DNA of 64,000 nucleotides from CAYSFW01 sp050329935 (GTDB lineage: Bacteria > Pseudomonadota > Gammaproteobacteria > UWMA-0217). Each line of letters opens with the position of its first letter. Position 1 is the stretch's first letter. Below, in pieces: positions 9,177 to 18,243 of the stretch. Position numbers and translations under genes: made by a program. The notes under the pieces were generated by a model. It did not search any database and had not been told where the DNA came from. It worked only from the letters and a program-made list of their open reading frames with translations. The stretch covers positions 1 through 64,000 of the forward strand of contig JBHJOI010000025.1 of assembly GCA_050329935.1 (NCBI GenBank), written 5' to 3'.

Positions 9177-11429
9177 ATGAACAACAACCTCGAACTCAAT
9201 TTCGAAGGCGTTGAACGCCTGCCGTTGAAGACCTTCACCGAGAAGGCGTATCTCGATTACTCGATGTACGTGATCATGGATCGCGCGCTGCCACATATCG
9301 GCGACGGGCTGAAGCCGGTGCAGCGGCGCATCATCTATGCGATGTCGGAGCTGGGGTTGAACGCGACCGCCAAGCACAAGAAATCCGCCCGCACGGTGGG
9401 TGACGTGCTCGGCAAGTTTCACCCCCACGGCGATTCCGCGTGTTACGAGGCGATGGTGTTGATGGCGCAGCCGTTTTCCTATCGTTATCCGCTGGTCGAC
9501 GGGCAGGGCAACTGGGGCTCGCCGGACGATCCGAAATCGTTCGCCGCGATGCGCTACACGGAATCGCGCCTCACGCCCTACGCCAAGGTGCTGTTGCAGG
9601 AACTCGGGCAAGGCACGGTGGATTGGGTTCCGAATTTTGACGGCACGCTTGACGAGCCGGCGTTGCTGCCGGCGCGCTTGCCGAACGTGTTGCTGAACGG
9701 CTCGACCGGGATCGCGGTCGGGATGGCGACGGATATTCCGCCGCACAATCTGCGCGAGGTCGCGGCCGCCTGCGTACACTTGCTGGATCAGCCCGACGCG
9801 ACGCTCCAGGCACTCTGCGAGTATATCCACGGCCCCGACTATCCGACCGATGCCGAGATCATCACCCCGCGCGAGGAACTGCTCAAGCTCTACGAGAATG
9901 GCAACGGCTCGGTCAGGATGCGCGCGAAATGGGAGGTCGAGGATGGCGATATCGTCATCACCGCGCTGCCGCATCAAGTCTCCGGCAACAAGGTGCTGGA
10001 GCAGATCGCGCAGCAGATGAACGCGAAAAAGCTGCCGATGGTCGAGGATCTGCGCGACGAATCCGATCACGAACACCCGACCCGGCTGGTCATTGTGCCG
10101 CGTTCAAACCGCGTCGACCGCGACGAGTTGATGTCGCACCTGTTCGCGACCACCGAACTGGAGCGCAGCTACCGCGTCAACCTCAACATGCTCGGCATCA
10201 ACGGCCGGCCCCAGGTGAAGGACCTGTTGTCGCTGTTGACCGAATGGCTGGTGTTTCGCACCCGGACCGTGCGGCGACGGCTCGAATGGCGGCTCGCCAA
10301 GGTGCGCGAGCGACTGCACCTGTTGCAGGGCCTGTTGATCGCCTACCTCAATCTCGACGAGGTGATCCGCATCATCCGCACCGAGGACGAACCCAAGTCC
10401 GCGTTGATGGCCCGCTTCGCGCTGAGCGAGGTGCAGGCTGATTACATCCTCGACACCCGCTTGCGCCAGTTGGCGCGACTCGAGGAAATGAAGATCCGTG
10501 GCGAGCAGGCCGAGCTCGAGCGCGAGCAAGCCGAACTTGAGGAAACGCTCGGCTCCGAACAACGGCTGAAGGCGCTGATCAAGCGCGAGATCCAGGCCGA
10601 CGCCGAGACGTACGGTGACGCGCGTCGCTCACCGCTGGTCGCGCGCGTGCAGGCGCAAGCACTGGACGCGAACGCGATCACGCCGGCCGAGCCGATCACC
10701 GTCGTGCTGTCGCAAAAAGGTTGGATTCGCGCGGCGAAGGGGCACGAGGTCGACCCGCAGACCTTGACCTATAAATCCGGCGATGGCTTTCTCGCCGCTG
10801 CGCAAGGGCGCAGCAATCAGTTCGCGGTGTTTCTCGACTCCACCGGCCGCAGTTACAGCTTGCCCGCGCACGCACTGCCGTCGGCGCGCGGTCAGGGCGA
10901 GCCGTTGTCGGGTCGGGTCGATCCACCGCCGGGGGCGGATTTCGTCGCCGTGTTGCTCGGTAAACCCGAGGACCTGGTGTTGCTGGCAACCGATCATGGC
11001 TACGGTTTCATCTGCCGGCTTGAGGATATGTACAGCCGCAACAAGGCGGGCAAGGTGCTGATGACGCTTTCCGAAGGCGCGCGGATCCTGCCACCGCGAT
11101 GGGTGCGCGAGCGCGCGTCGGAGCGGATTGCCGCAGTCACCAGCGATGGTTACCTGCTGGCGATCGCTCTCGACGAACTGCCGCAACTCCCGAAAGGCAA
11201 GGGCAACCGAATCATCGGTATACCGTCCGCGCGCCTCAAGAGCGGCGAGGAAAAGGTCGTCGACGTCGCCCTAGTCCCGCACGGCTCGACCTTGTTCGTT
11301 CAGGCCGGCAAACGGGTGCGCAATCTTGTCCCGGCGGAGCTCGCCGAATACGTCGGCGAGCGTGCCCAGCGTGGACGCAAGCTGCCGAAGGGATTCCAAA
11401 AAGTCGATGCCTTGCTGGTGGACGCATAA
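9177..11429 (+). CDS. parC: DNA topoisomerase IV subunit A
   Basis: A 750-aa subunit that cuts and rejoins DNA in topoisomerase IV, decatenating daughter chromosomes with ParE. Visible landmarks are YSMYVIMDRALPHIGDGLKP near the start, the quinolone-determining region HPHGDSACYEA with the drug-sensitive Ser and Glu, and the catalytic tyrosine in AAMRYTESRLT (about Tyr120). A long coiled-coil follows (EEMKIRGEQAELEREQAELEE), and the C-terminal domain has degenerate beta-pinwheel blades. It is ParC rather than GyrA by length, by the N-terminus NLELNFEGVERLPLKTFTEKA and by the lack of a GyrA-box. ParE is not in the window. The start is the ATG at 9177; the frame is open for 30 codons upstream without similarity. 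Confidence 0.96.
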   Translation: MNNNLELNFEGVERLPLKTFTEKAYLDYSMYVIMDRALPHIGDGLKPVQRRIIYAMSELGLNATAKHKKSARTVGDVLGKFHPHGDSACYEAMVLMAQPFSYRYPLVDGQGNWGSPDDPKSFAAMRYTESRLTPYAKVLLQELGQGTVDWVPNFDGTLDEPALLPARLPNVLLNGSTGIAVGMATDIPPHNLREVAAACVHLLDQPDATLQALCEYIHGPDYPTDAEIITPREELLKLYENGNGSVRMRAKWEVEDGDIVITALPHQVSGNKVLEQIAQQMNAKKLPMVEDLRDESDHEHPTRLVIVPRSNRVDRDELMSHLFATTELERSYRVNLNMLGINGRPQVKDLLSLLTEWLVFRTRTVRRRLEWRLAKVRERLHLLQGLLIAYLNLDEVIRIIRTEDEPKSALMARFALSEVQADYILDTRLRQLARLEEMKIRGEQAELEREQAELEETLGSEQRLKALIKREIQADAETYGDARRSPLVARVQAQALDANAITPAEPITVVLSQKGWIRAAKGHEVDPQTLTYKSGDGFLAAAQGRSNQFAVFLDSTGRSYSLPAHALPSARGQGEPLSGRVDPPPGADFVAVLLGKPEDLVLLATDHGYGFICRLEDMYSRNKAGKVLMTLSEGARILPPRWVRERASERIAAVTSDGYLLAIALDELPQLPKGKGNRIIGIPSARLKSGEEKVVDVALVPHGSTLFVQAGKRVRNLVPAELAEYVGERAQRGRKLPKGFQKVDALLVDA

Positions 11430-11629
11430 TGGTGAATTGCATCGAGTGAACTTGTCGGCTTGGTTCGTAAGGCTCGTAAATATCGAACCTTGGCGCGGTC
11501 GAATATCGCTCAATCGGCCGCGCGCGACCTGCTAGTATCGCGGCCATGACGGTGGGGTGGGTTCGCGGTGCCTGCAACGAAAGTGTGTTAATACTTTGTT
11601 AATGTTACAAGCCGTACGCTGAGCGGCGA

Positions 11630-11656
11630 TTGAAATCGGACTCGGTGACCCCATTT
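11630..11656 (+). promoter_or_regulatory. Sigma-32 (heat-shock)-type promoter of htpX
   Basis: A -35 element TTGAAA (11630-11635) lies 13 bases before CCCCATTT (11649-11656), which fits the sigma-32 consensus CTTGAAA-N13-15-CCCCATNT with a complete -10 match. It lies 41 bases upstream of the htpX ATG. htpX is a heat-shock gene in E. coli, so motif and gene agree. Confidence 0.7.
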
Positions 11657-11697
11657 CCGCGAAGACGCAATCAACCTTTGAAATATGCGAGGAGCAA

Positions 11698-12582
11698 ATG
11701 CTGAGAATCGGTCTTTTCCTTCTGACGAACGTGGCCATCATGGTGGTCATCAGTATCGTCTTCAAAGTGCTCGGTCTCGAGGGATTCCTGGACGCCAACG
11801 GCGTCGACTTGAATCTTCAGGCGGTGCTGGTCGGTTCGCTGGTCGTCGGTTTCATGGGTTCGTTCATCTCGCTGGCGATGTCCAAAAGCATGGCCAAGCG
11901 CTCGATGGGCGTGCAGGTGATCGATCAACCGACCAACTCGACCGAGCGCTGGCTGGTGGAAACGGTTCATCGTCAGGCGAAGCAGGCCAACATCGGCATG
12001 CCCGAGGTCGGCATTTTTGATTCGCACGCGCCCAATGCGTTCGCCACCGGCATGAATCGCAACGCCGCGCTGGTCGCGGTCAGCACCGGCCTGTTGCAGA
12101 ACATGACGCAGGATGAGGTCGAGGCCGTGCTCGCGCACGAGGTCAGCCACGTCGCGAACGGCGACATGGTCACGATGACGCTGGTGCAAGGCGTGGTGAA
12201 CACCTTTGTGTACTTCCTTGCGACCGTGATCGGCCACATCGTCGACCGCGTCGTGTTCAAGAACGAGAGCGGCCACGGCATCGCGTACTTCGTGACGCAG
12301 ATCATCTCGCAGATCGTGCTGTCGTTCCTCGCGAGCATCATCGTGATGTGGTTCTCGCGCTGGCGTGAATTTCGTGCCGACGCGGGCGGCGCCAGTCTCG
12401 CCGGCCGCGAAAAGATGATCGCCGCGCTCGACCGCCTGCGCCGCGTGCACGAGCCCGCCGAGATGCCCGCCGAGATGGCCGCGTTCGGGATCAGCGATGG
12501 CTTCAAGAAAGCCGCGTCCAAGCTGTTCCTGACCCACCCGCCGCTCGAGGAGCGCATCGAAGCGCTGCGCTCGGCGCGGTAA
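11698..12582 (+). CDS. htpX: Membrane zinc metalloprotease HtpX
   Basis: A 294-aa inner-membrane M48B protease that degrades misfolded membrane proteins alongside FtsH. There are two N-terminal membrane helices (LFLLTNVAIMVVISIVF; AVLVGSLVVGFMGSFISLAM), the zinc site AHEVSH at about residues 142-147, two further hydrophobic segments, and the third-ligand motif WREFRADAGGASL. Length and layout match E. coli HtpX. GAGGAG lies just before the ATG. A sigma-32-type promoter is upstream and a strong hairpin terminator downstream, so it is a single-gene unit. Confidence 0.96.
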   Translation: MLRIGLFLLTNVAIMVVISIVFKVLGLEGFLDANGVDLNLQAVLVGSLVVGFMGSFISLAMSKSMAKRSMGVQVIDQPTNSTERWLVETVHRQAKQANIGMPEVGIFDSHAPNAFATGMNRNAALVAVSTGLLQNMTQDEVEAVLAHEVSHVANGDMVTMTLVQGVVNTFVYFLATVIGHIVDRVVFKNESGHGIAYFVTQIISQIVLSFLASIIVMWFSRWREFRADAGGASLAGREKMIAALDRLRRVHEPAEMPAEMAAFGISDGFKKAASKLFLTHPPLEERIEALRSAR

Positions 12583-12613
12583 GCGCGAACGCCGGTGTTT
12601 CCGGCACCGTGAC

Positions 12614-12638
12614 GAAAAACCCCCGCGAGGGGGTTTTT
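12614..12638 (+). terminator. Rho-independent terminator after htpX
   Basis: The hairpin has a CCCCC stem, GCGA loop and GGGGG stem, flanked by A5 before and T5 after (12615-12637). It begins 31 bases after the htpX stop. The A- and T-runs would let it act in both directions. Confidence 0.85.
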
Positions 12639-12864
12639 CATTGGTGCGCTCGCGAATGAGCCTTGGCGGGCCGGGACCGCGGCATTGCCCGTGAATCGGG
12701 CATCTCACGTTGACAGCCGGTGTGGCCCAGCGATTTCCTGATCACTCCCCCGTGGGGCGGTACTCCAGCGTGCCATGCGATTAATGGCGTTGCGTCGGGG
12801 CGATACCTATCGATGGATGGCGCGCATATCATGCGCATATGGTCCGAATGGGAGCGCGTCAACT

Positions 12865-13113
12865 ATGAACACCACCGACCGGTCACGGCCCAAACGGCCG
12901 GTGAATCTGTTGTTGAGTGAGGTGACGGTGCGCCAAGCCAGAGCCTATACCGATAACCTCTCCGCGACGGTCGATGCGCTGCTGGCCGATTATTTCGTGC
13001 ACAGCCAGAAGACTGAGCAATCGCAACAGCAACGTGCCGATGCGGTCGCCGAGGCATGGAATCAGTTTCAGGCCGCGCATGGATCATTCGCCGATGATTA
13101 TTCCCCGTTGTGA
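12865..13113 (+). CDS. ccdA: Type II antitoxin, CcdA family
   Basis: An 82-aa protein with an N-terminal ribbon-helix-helix-like half (RPVNLLLSEVTVRQARAYTDNL) and a flexible C-terminal toxin-binding tail, AWNQFQAAHGSFADDYSPL. The tail closely resembles the F-plasmid CcdA tail with its NGSFADE motif. CcdA neutralises CcdB and represses the operon. The stop codon overlaps the toxin start by one base (TGATG), so translation is coupled. GGGAG lies ten bases before the ATG. In-frame upstream ATGs exist, but the similarity begins at 12865. Confidence 0.85.
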   Translation: MNTTDRSRPKRPVNLLLSEVTVRQARAYTDNLSATVDALLADYFVHSQKTEQSQQQRADAVAEAWNQFQAAHGSFADDYSPL

Positions 13114-13442
13114 TGGCGCGGTTCGACATTCACCGAAACACGGGAAAGCAACGCAAGGTCATCCCGTTTGTCGTTGTCGTCCAGTCCTCCGCTTACGAGA
13201 CGTCGCGCCGCCGTGTCGTCGTGTCTCTGGTGAATCGTGATGCGATCACCCAGTTCACGCCCCTGCCCCCGTCTCCGCTCAATCCGTGCTTTACCATCGC
13301 GGAGGTCGAGGTCGTCCTGAATCCGCTGGAGATCGTATCGATACCCGTCGAGTCGCTGGGTGAGAGGATTGGGTCGCTGGTCGAGCGAAGTGACCAGGTG
13401 ATCGCCGTGTTGGACAAATTATTCGCGCGTGCGCGGCGATAA
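13113..13442 (+). CDS. ccdB: CcdB-family toxin, gyrase-contact C-terminus altered
   Basis: A 109-aa CcdB-type toxin, as shown by the N-terminal strand ARFDIHRNTGKQRKVIPFVVVVQSS and the later block LNPLEIVSIPVESLGERIGSLVERSDQVIAVLDKLF. CcdB poisons DNA gyrase, and F-plasmid CcdB needs its last residues Trp-Gly-Ile for that. Here the tail is DKLFARARR: the WGI end is absent and replaced by basic residues. The toxin may therefore be inactive, weaker, or use another contact. The start is the ATG inside the TGATG overlap with ccdA; a GTG one codon earlier is possible. Confidence 0.85.
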   Translation: MARFDIHRNTGKQRKVIPFVVVVQSSAYETSRRRVVVSLVNRDAITQFTPLPPSPLNPCFTIAEVEVVLNPLEIVSIPVESLGERIGSLVERSDQVIAVLDKLFARARR

Positions 13443-13833
13443 GGGCGCATCGCTTCGTCCCGATCACGCCGAGCCCATTTGCACGAGCGCTTTACCGAGT
13501 CCCACAGGGCGGATACCTGCTTTTGTCTGACAATCAGTGCCCAAGACGACTGAACCCTGGTCGCGATGAATCACCGTAGGTTTGACCTACCGCGCCGCGG
13601 TTGCTGCAGCGTTGCTTTTTTACCGGCCGTGTTTCGCGGTTCCCACGGGTGAGGATTGTCAATCCGCGTCTCGACGTTTAACCACCCACTGGATCAGCGC
13701 CAAGACACCCTCCGCGCGCATGGCCGGCGGCGGGTGGCGACCCGCCTACCGCATTGAAAGTGCGGTTATAATCACTGTCCGCCAGCAATGGCGGCCCGAG
13801 TTCAACGATCACCATCCGCGAGGAAACACCCAA
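13443..13833. other. Intergenic, leader of the CBS gene
   Basis: No gene was seen in these 391 bases. They contain a small hairpin (GTAGG/CCTAC near 13576-13590) and a perfect TATAAT (13767-13772), listed separately. Confidence 0.5.
13767..13772 (+). promoter_or_regulatory. Possible -10 element of the CBS-domain gene
   Basis: A perfect TATAAT occurs 61 bases upstream of the CBS-protein ATG in GC-rich DNA. No good TTGACA-like -35 box lies at 17 bases, so this is only a candidate. Confidence 0.35.
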
Positions 13834-14298
13834 ATGCAAGTCAAAGAAATCATGGTTCGCTCGGTCCGGTCCGTCACGCCGCAGTCCAAGGTGCTGGAGG
13901 TTGCCTCGATCATGTGCCTTTATCGGTACAGCGGTCTGCCGGTCGTCGACGGCGACAATAAGCTCATCGGCCTCATCGCCGAGAAGGATGTGTTGCACAG
14001 CCTGTTCCCCACAATGGAAAACCTGATGGAAGAGGGCATGGCCACGGTCGATCTCGACAAGGCGATGGGCCAATACCGGGGCGTGCTGAACAAACCGGTT
14101 TCGGAACTGATGAGCCGCAACCCCATCACCGTTAGCCCCGACATGCACATCCTGCGCGCGGCGACCGTGATGGTGCGCAACCGCTTTCGCCGCATCCCGG
14201 TGGCCGAAAACGGCAAACTCGTTGGCATGCTGAGCCTCGGCGACGTACACAAGGCGATTTTCCACGCCAATGTCGCGGGGACGCTGAGCGGGGTTTGA
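13834..14298 (+). CDS. Two-CBS-domain protein
   Basis: A 154-aa cytoplasmic protein made only of a CBS pair (Bateman module). CBS1 is EIMVRSVRSVTPQSKVLEVA through YSGLPVVDGDNKLIGLIAEKDVL; CBS2 is ELMSRNPITVSPDMHILRAA through FRRIPVAENGKLVGMLSLGDV. Such modules bind adenine nucleotides (AMP, ATP, SAM) and act as energy or ligand sensors; the partner of a stand-alone copy cannot be named. AGGAAA lies before the ATG at 13834. The frame is open upstream without similarity. Confidence 0.85.
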   Translation: MQVKEIMVRSVRSVTPQSKVLEVASIMCLYRYSGLPVVDGDNKLIGLIAEKDVLHSLFPTMENLMEEGMATVDLDKAMGQYRGVLNKPVSELMSRNPITVSPDMHILRAATVMVRNRFRRIPVAENGKLVGMLSLGDVHKAIFHANVAGTLSGV

Positions 14299-14625
14299 CT
14301 GTCGGACCTCGCGTGAGGCGTGGTGGTCGGGCGCGACAGGGACAGGCTCACCGACTAAACGCGGCGATCGCGATTGTGGCCGTGTCCTGCCGCTGGAACG
14401 CTGTTCGTCGGGTTGGGGGCGCGATTGCGAGACAGGCTCCCGAGCTCCGCGCGGTTGATCGTCGAAAACGCGCGAGGCTAGGTCGCCCTCTCCCGGTTTA
14501 TGACATACACCGGTCCGCATTCAATTGAGTGCCGTGATCCGCCAATGGCTGGGAAAGGCGTTAAATGACCAACGCTCCGGGGGCACTTGAGCGTTGTGAA
14601 ATTGCTATCAACGTGCAGTGCCTTA
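14299..14625. other. Intergenic, no gene recognised
   Basis: These 327 bases separate the CBS-protein gene and the convergent restriction endonuclease gene. No credible frame or terminator-quality hairpin was found. Confidence 0.5.
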
Positions 14626-15366
14626 TCAGTCAAGGCGTGCGGCTTCCGCCGCTATGTGACCGGCAAAAGCAGCTACGAATGACTTGAAACCTGTCAAGGG
14701 CGAAAGTTGGGAATATTGTCCAGAGGCCGCTGCGTCCCGGTTTGCCGCGATCACAGTGGCCGCTGTATATAGCTGTTCCTGCACGAGTCGCTGACATAGC
14801 AAGTCGTATTTTTCAAGATAGGATGATCCCTTGAATTCATCGAGCACAGGAAAGTGGGGCGATGAATTCCGAACCGGGCTTCGCGATTTCGGTGCATCTT
14901 CCACCAATATCAACCAACCAATGAACGGGCGAGGCTGTTTCCCGAATGCGCCTTCGCGATAAGCAGTCCAAAAGTCATGTGCCGTTCCAATGGCTTCCTC
15001 GGTTCGGTTATTGAAGTTATTTCCAAACGATGGGCCGACTTGGCTTTTCAACTCGATGGCAGCGATCAACTGTCCCTTGTACATCACCAGAAGATCCCAT
15101 AGCTTCGTTGGGCGGAAATATCCGGGCAAGGTCAACATTGCCTTGTTCCGGTGTATTTCGGCGTGAGCCAGTCCGTTGGCCTTGATGATGTCGAGGACCA
15201 AGGCTAAGAAGCCGTCCATGTTCTTGCCTGCGGTCACGCCCGCGCGTTCACCTTGGTCGGCCTTTCCCGATGTAACCTGTTTCTGTCTTGCTGCTTCGCG
15301 ATTGCCCCAAAACGCCTTCACGGCTTCGCGGGCTTTCTGTTCGTAGTCGACGAGATCAAGCGCCAT
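14626..15366 (-). CDS. PaeR7I/XhoI-type type II restriction endonuclease
   Basis: A 246-aa endonuclease, the same length as PaeR7I. The catalytic core is visible as KLWDLLVMYKGQLIAAIELKSQVGPSFGNN: an Asp followed by Glu-x-Lys, a PD-(D/E)xK site. PaeR7I and XhoI cut CTCGAG; that specificity is inferred from family membership. The ATG directly follows the TAA of the methyltransferase gene with no gap, so the nuclease is translated after the methylase. No controller (C) protein gene is present. Confidence 0.9.
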   Translation of the reverse strand: MALDLVDYEQKAREAVKAFWGNREAARQKQVTSGKADQGERAGVTAGKNMDGFLALVLDIIKANGLAHAEIHRNKAMLTLPGYFRPTKLWDLLVMYKGQLIAAIELKSQVGPSFGNNFNNRTEEAIGTAHDFWTAYREGAFGKQPRPFIGWLILVEDAPKSRSPVRNSSPHFPVLDEFKGSSYLEKYDLLCQRLVQEQLYTAATVIAANRDAAASGQYSQLSPLTGFKSFVAAFAGHIAAEAARLD

Positions 15367-17079
15367 TTATTCTCCATTGCCTCCCAGGGCAGATCGCTCT
15401 TCGTGGCTCAGGCCGTAGAGCTGGAACACAGCCCGGTTACAGGCTTGCACGTCTCGCTTGATGGCAGCCGTGGCCAGTTCACGGCGTAGCGGTTCAGGCA
15501 CGTCCGCCCAGCGCGGAAGGCGAATGCGGCGCAGATACTGCGCTTGGAAGCGCAGGAATCCGCCCCGCATTTTCGTTGAATAGGTCGCTACGAACAGGCG
15601 AGTGACAGCGGACAGCAACACCGCCTGTAAAGCACGCAAATCCCAATCATCTGACGTAACGTGGTAAAGGTTATGGTGGGGATAGAGTTCGCCACCTTCA
15701 AAAACGATATGTGCCTCGCCCTTGATGTCCGGGATCAGGAGCTTCGGCCGCGCGGCCAGCGCCGGGGTGATGCGGTCAATCGTGCGATACCAGTTGGCTG
15801 GCGCTTTCTGCGCACAGTGACGCCCGGCAATCACTTCTTTTCGCGCCTCAAGATAGCGCCGCAGACGCGGATACTCGTCAAGATCGACCAGCCCGCCGGA
15901 ATCGGCAAAGGGATTGATGACACCCAAACCGCGCCACTTCACCTCGCCGGACATTATGTCTCTGGTGGTCACCAGTGGCAGCTTCCGGTCTGGCTCGACA
16001 TCGAGCGCATCAAGGTCGCCGATGAACGCCTTGTCCGCACCGGTTGCGACACCAATCCCAACCTTGCACCCCACCTCTTCCAGCGCGGGGAAGCGGCTTT
16101 CCAGATGACGAATCAGCGCCATCTCGTCGGATGTCTCAAGAAGCCACGGCTCCGCGCCATTGGTGACTCGGGCAAGTTCGCGCACCGGGCCGGCTTCCCT
16201 TGGTAATGTCCGTGCACGAAGCAGCCCGGCTAGTGTGGTCAGCGTCGGCTGGTCAATGATCGGGCGGTGGGCAACGCGTGTTGCGTTTGGGGCTTCCCGG
16301 CTGATGATGGTAATCGCCGGATAGGCAATCACGTCGGAGTGGAAAGCCGGTGTATCCACCATGTCGACATAAACTTTTAGGTGAAACCGCTCGGCGATGT
16401 AGCTGCGCAACGGCCCACCATAGCGGTTCTTCATCCAGCGATCCGCGCAAATGAAGCCCAGACTGCCACCATCCGACAACACCGACAGCGACCGCTCGAT
16501 GAATGGGATGTAGATGTCGGCTCGGTCGTACATCGTCTGATAGCGGCTGCGATACTCGGTCAGCAGCAGGGCCGGGATCAATTCCTGGCGAACATAGGGC
16601 GGATTGCCCACCACGAAATCGAATTCCGCTTCGATCGGCGCAAGCAGGAAATCTCCCTGGGACAGCCAGCGGCCAGCCAAGACCGTCGCGGTACTCGTTG
16701 CCATCCCTTCGTGCCTAAGAAGTGCAACGACGGTGGCGTAGGTGGTGCGGAAGGTATCGTGGTGAAGCTCAACCGCCCGGATTGCATCGCTCAGGTCGTC
16801 GAGTGCGAACCCGCTCGGTCTTGCCTCCCGCCAGGCAGTCAATAGACGCCCGATAATCGGTACCAAGAAGTCGCCACCTCCGAAAGACGGCTCTAATAGC
16901 CGCTTTTCGTGGAGCGGTCGATCGACGGTGTAGCCCGCGAGGTCGAGAATAAAATCAACGACTTCCCGACGCGTGAACACTGCTCCCCGAGAGTCCACCT
17001 CGGAATTCAACGCGAGTTGCTCGATCGCGGCCCGTAACTTCGTAGAGTAGTAGGTGGGACTGGTTAGTCCCAGTGTCAT
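15367..17079 (-). CDS. PaeR7I-type adenine-N6 DNA methyltransferase
   Basis: The predicted protein is about 570 aa. It protects host DNA by methylating the adenine of the recognition site, predicted CTCGAG. A SAM-binding motif I-like stretch (LLEPSFGGGDFLVPI) and the catalytic motif IV NPPY (FVVGNPPYVRQELIP) mark it as a gamma-type N6A methylase with an Eco57I/TaqI-like fold, followed by a target-recognition region. It lies directly upstream of the nuclease, so the methylase comes first in the operon. The ATG at 17079 is chosen; a TTG nine codons upstream (17106) is the alternative. CTCGAG occurs in nearby genes (for example at 10479, 11776 and 12544), so the genome has not purged the site. 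Confidence 0.9.
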   Translation of the reverse strand: MTLGLTSPTYYSTKLRAAIEQLALNSEVDSRGAVFTRREVVDFILDLAGYTVDRPLHEKRLLEPSFGGGDFLVPIIGRLLTAWREARPSGFALDDLSDAIRAVELHHDTFRTTYATVVALLRHEGMATSTATVLAGRWLSQGDFLLAPIEAEFDFVVGNPPYVRQELIPALLLTEYRSRYQTMYDRADIYIPFIERSLSVLSDGGSLGFICADRWMKNRYGGPLRSYIAERFHLKVYVDMVDTPAFHSDVIAYPAITIISREAPNATRVAHRPIIDQPTLTTLAGLLRARTLPREAGPVRELARVTNGAEPWLLETSDEMALIRHLESRFPALEEVGCKVGIGVATGADKAFIGDLDALDVEPDRKLPLVTTRDIMSGEVKWRGLGVINPFADSGGLVDLDEYPRLRRYLEARKEVIAGRHCAQKAPANWYRTIDRITPALAARPKLLIPDIKGEAHIVFEGGELYPHHNLYHVTSDDWDLRALQAVLLSAVTRLFVATYSTKMRGGFLRFQAQYLRRIRLPRWADVPEPLRRELATAAIKRDVQACNRAVFQLYGLSHEERSALGGNGE

Positions 17080-17343
17080 TTGCGTTGATTGCACGAGGTA
17101 ACCCAATCATTTGAATGTGGTTGAAGCGCTGACCACTAAGCGTTTCCGCGCCGCGCGCGGCATGGAGAAAAAATGCCCGTTGGACCACGTCGGCTTACCG
17201 ACGTTCGAATTCTCGGCCTAGGTTTGACAATTTTACCTTGAAACACAGACTTAAACCTCATCCTGGGCCAGTGCGAGCGTGCCGGAGCGGGAAAAGCGAA
17301 AAGGTTGAATCGATGTGAAGTTTTCCGGGACTGGAACGCAAGA

Positions 17344-18243
17344 TCATCGGTATCCAGAAACCGATTCGTCGCTCTCCACCGCCCACCTGATCAGCGTGGC
17401 GACACCGGCGTCACGCACATCCGCGGCCGGCGCGAGCCCGAGATACCCCAACGCGGTGACGAGGTTTTCCGCTGCGCGGGCGTCGTCGAGCGCGGGGGCG
17501 AAGGTCTGTTTGCTGAGTTTTTCGCCACGCGCGTTGGTGACGATCGGTAGGTGGGTGTAGCGCGGGGTGGGGTGGCCGAGTAGGCGTTGCAGGTGGATTT
17601 GGCGGGGGGTGTTGTCGAGCAGGTCGGCGCCGCGGACGATGTCGGTGACGGCTTGGTGGGCGTCGTCGACGACGACGGCGAGTTGGTAGCCGAATAGGCC
17701 GTCGGCGCGTTGTAGTACGAAGTCGCCGAGCTCGGAGGCGAGGCGTTGACTCACGGTGCCGCACAGGCGGTCAGCGAACTGGATCGGGGTGTCGTCGGTG
17801 CGCAGGCGTAGGGCGTGCGGGCCGCGAACGGCGTCGAAACGCCGGCCGCGGCAGGTGCCGGGGTAGATGCGGCCGAGTGGGCCGAGTGGCGCGCTGTCTT
17901 CGAGCATCTTGCGGGTGCAGGTGCAGGGGTAGAGCAGGCCGTCGGCGCGCAGTCGATCGAGGGCGTGGAGGTAGGCGTCGGTGCGGGTGCTTTGGCGCAG
18001 CACCGCGCCGTCCCATTCGAGTCCGTGCCGTTCGAGGGTGCGCAGGATCGCGTCGGTGGCGCCGGGCATTTCGCGCGGCGGATCGAGATCCTCGATGCGT
18101 ACGTACCAGCGTCCGCCGTGTCGCCGCGCATCGAGAAAACTGCCCAGCGCCGCGACCAGTGAGCCAAGGTGCAACGGTCCGGTGGGCGAGGGCGCGAAAC
18201 GGCCCACGTAAGGTGTGCCAGTCGATCCAACCCGATCCATCAT
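17344..18243 (-). CDS. gluQ: Glutamyl-Q tRNA(Asp) synthetase
   Basis: A 299-aa truncated GluRS paralogue that attaches glutamate to the queuosine base of tRNA-Asp. The class I synthetase HIGH-equivalent is in RFAPSPTGPLHLGSLVAAL and the KMSKS-equivalent in GEKLSKQTF. The zinc-site cysteines appear in YPCTCTRK and YPGTC. It lacks the anticodon-binding domain of GluRS, as expected. Two adjacent ATGs (18243 and 18240) can start it. In many gammaproteobacteria the gene follows dksA, which is not nearby here. Confidence 0.95.
   Translation of the reverse strand: MMDRVGSTGTPYVGRFAPSPTGPLHLGSLVAALGSFLDARRHGGRWYVRIEDLDPPREMPGATDAILRTLERHGLEWDGAVLRQSTRTDAYLHALDRLRADGLLYPCTCTRKMLEDSAPLGPLGRIYPGTCRGRRFDAVRGPHALRLRTDDTPIQFADRLCGTVSQRLASELGDFVLQRADGLFGYQLAVVVDDAHQAVTDIVRGADLLDNTPRQIHLQRLLGHPTPRYTHLPIVTNARGEKLSKQTFAPALDDARAAENLVTALGYLGLAPAADVRDAGVATLIRWAVESDESVSGYR

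Noticed and set aside
12775..12864. Upstream in-frame ATG as the ccdA start
   Set aside because: The added residues have no similarity, and the GGGAG ribosome-binding site serves the ATG at 12865.
17224..17229. TTGACA as a possible -35 box
   Set aside because: It points rightward, but both neighbouring genes run leftward, and no -10 box follows at suitable spacing.
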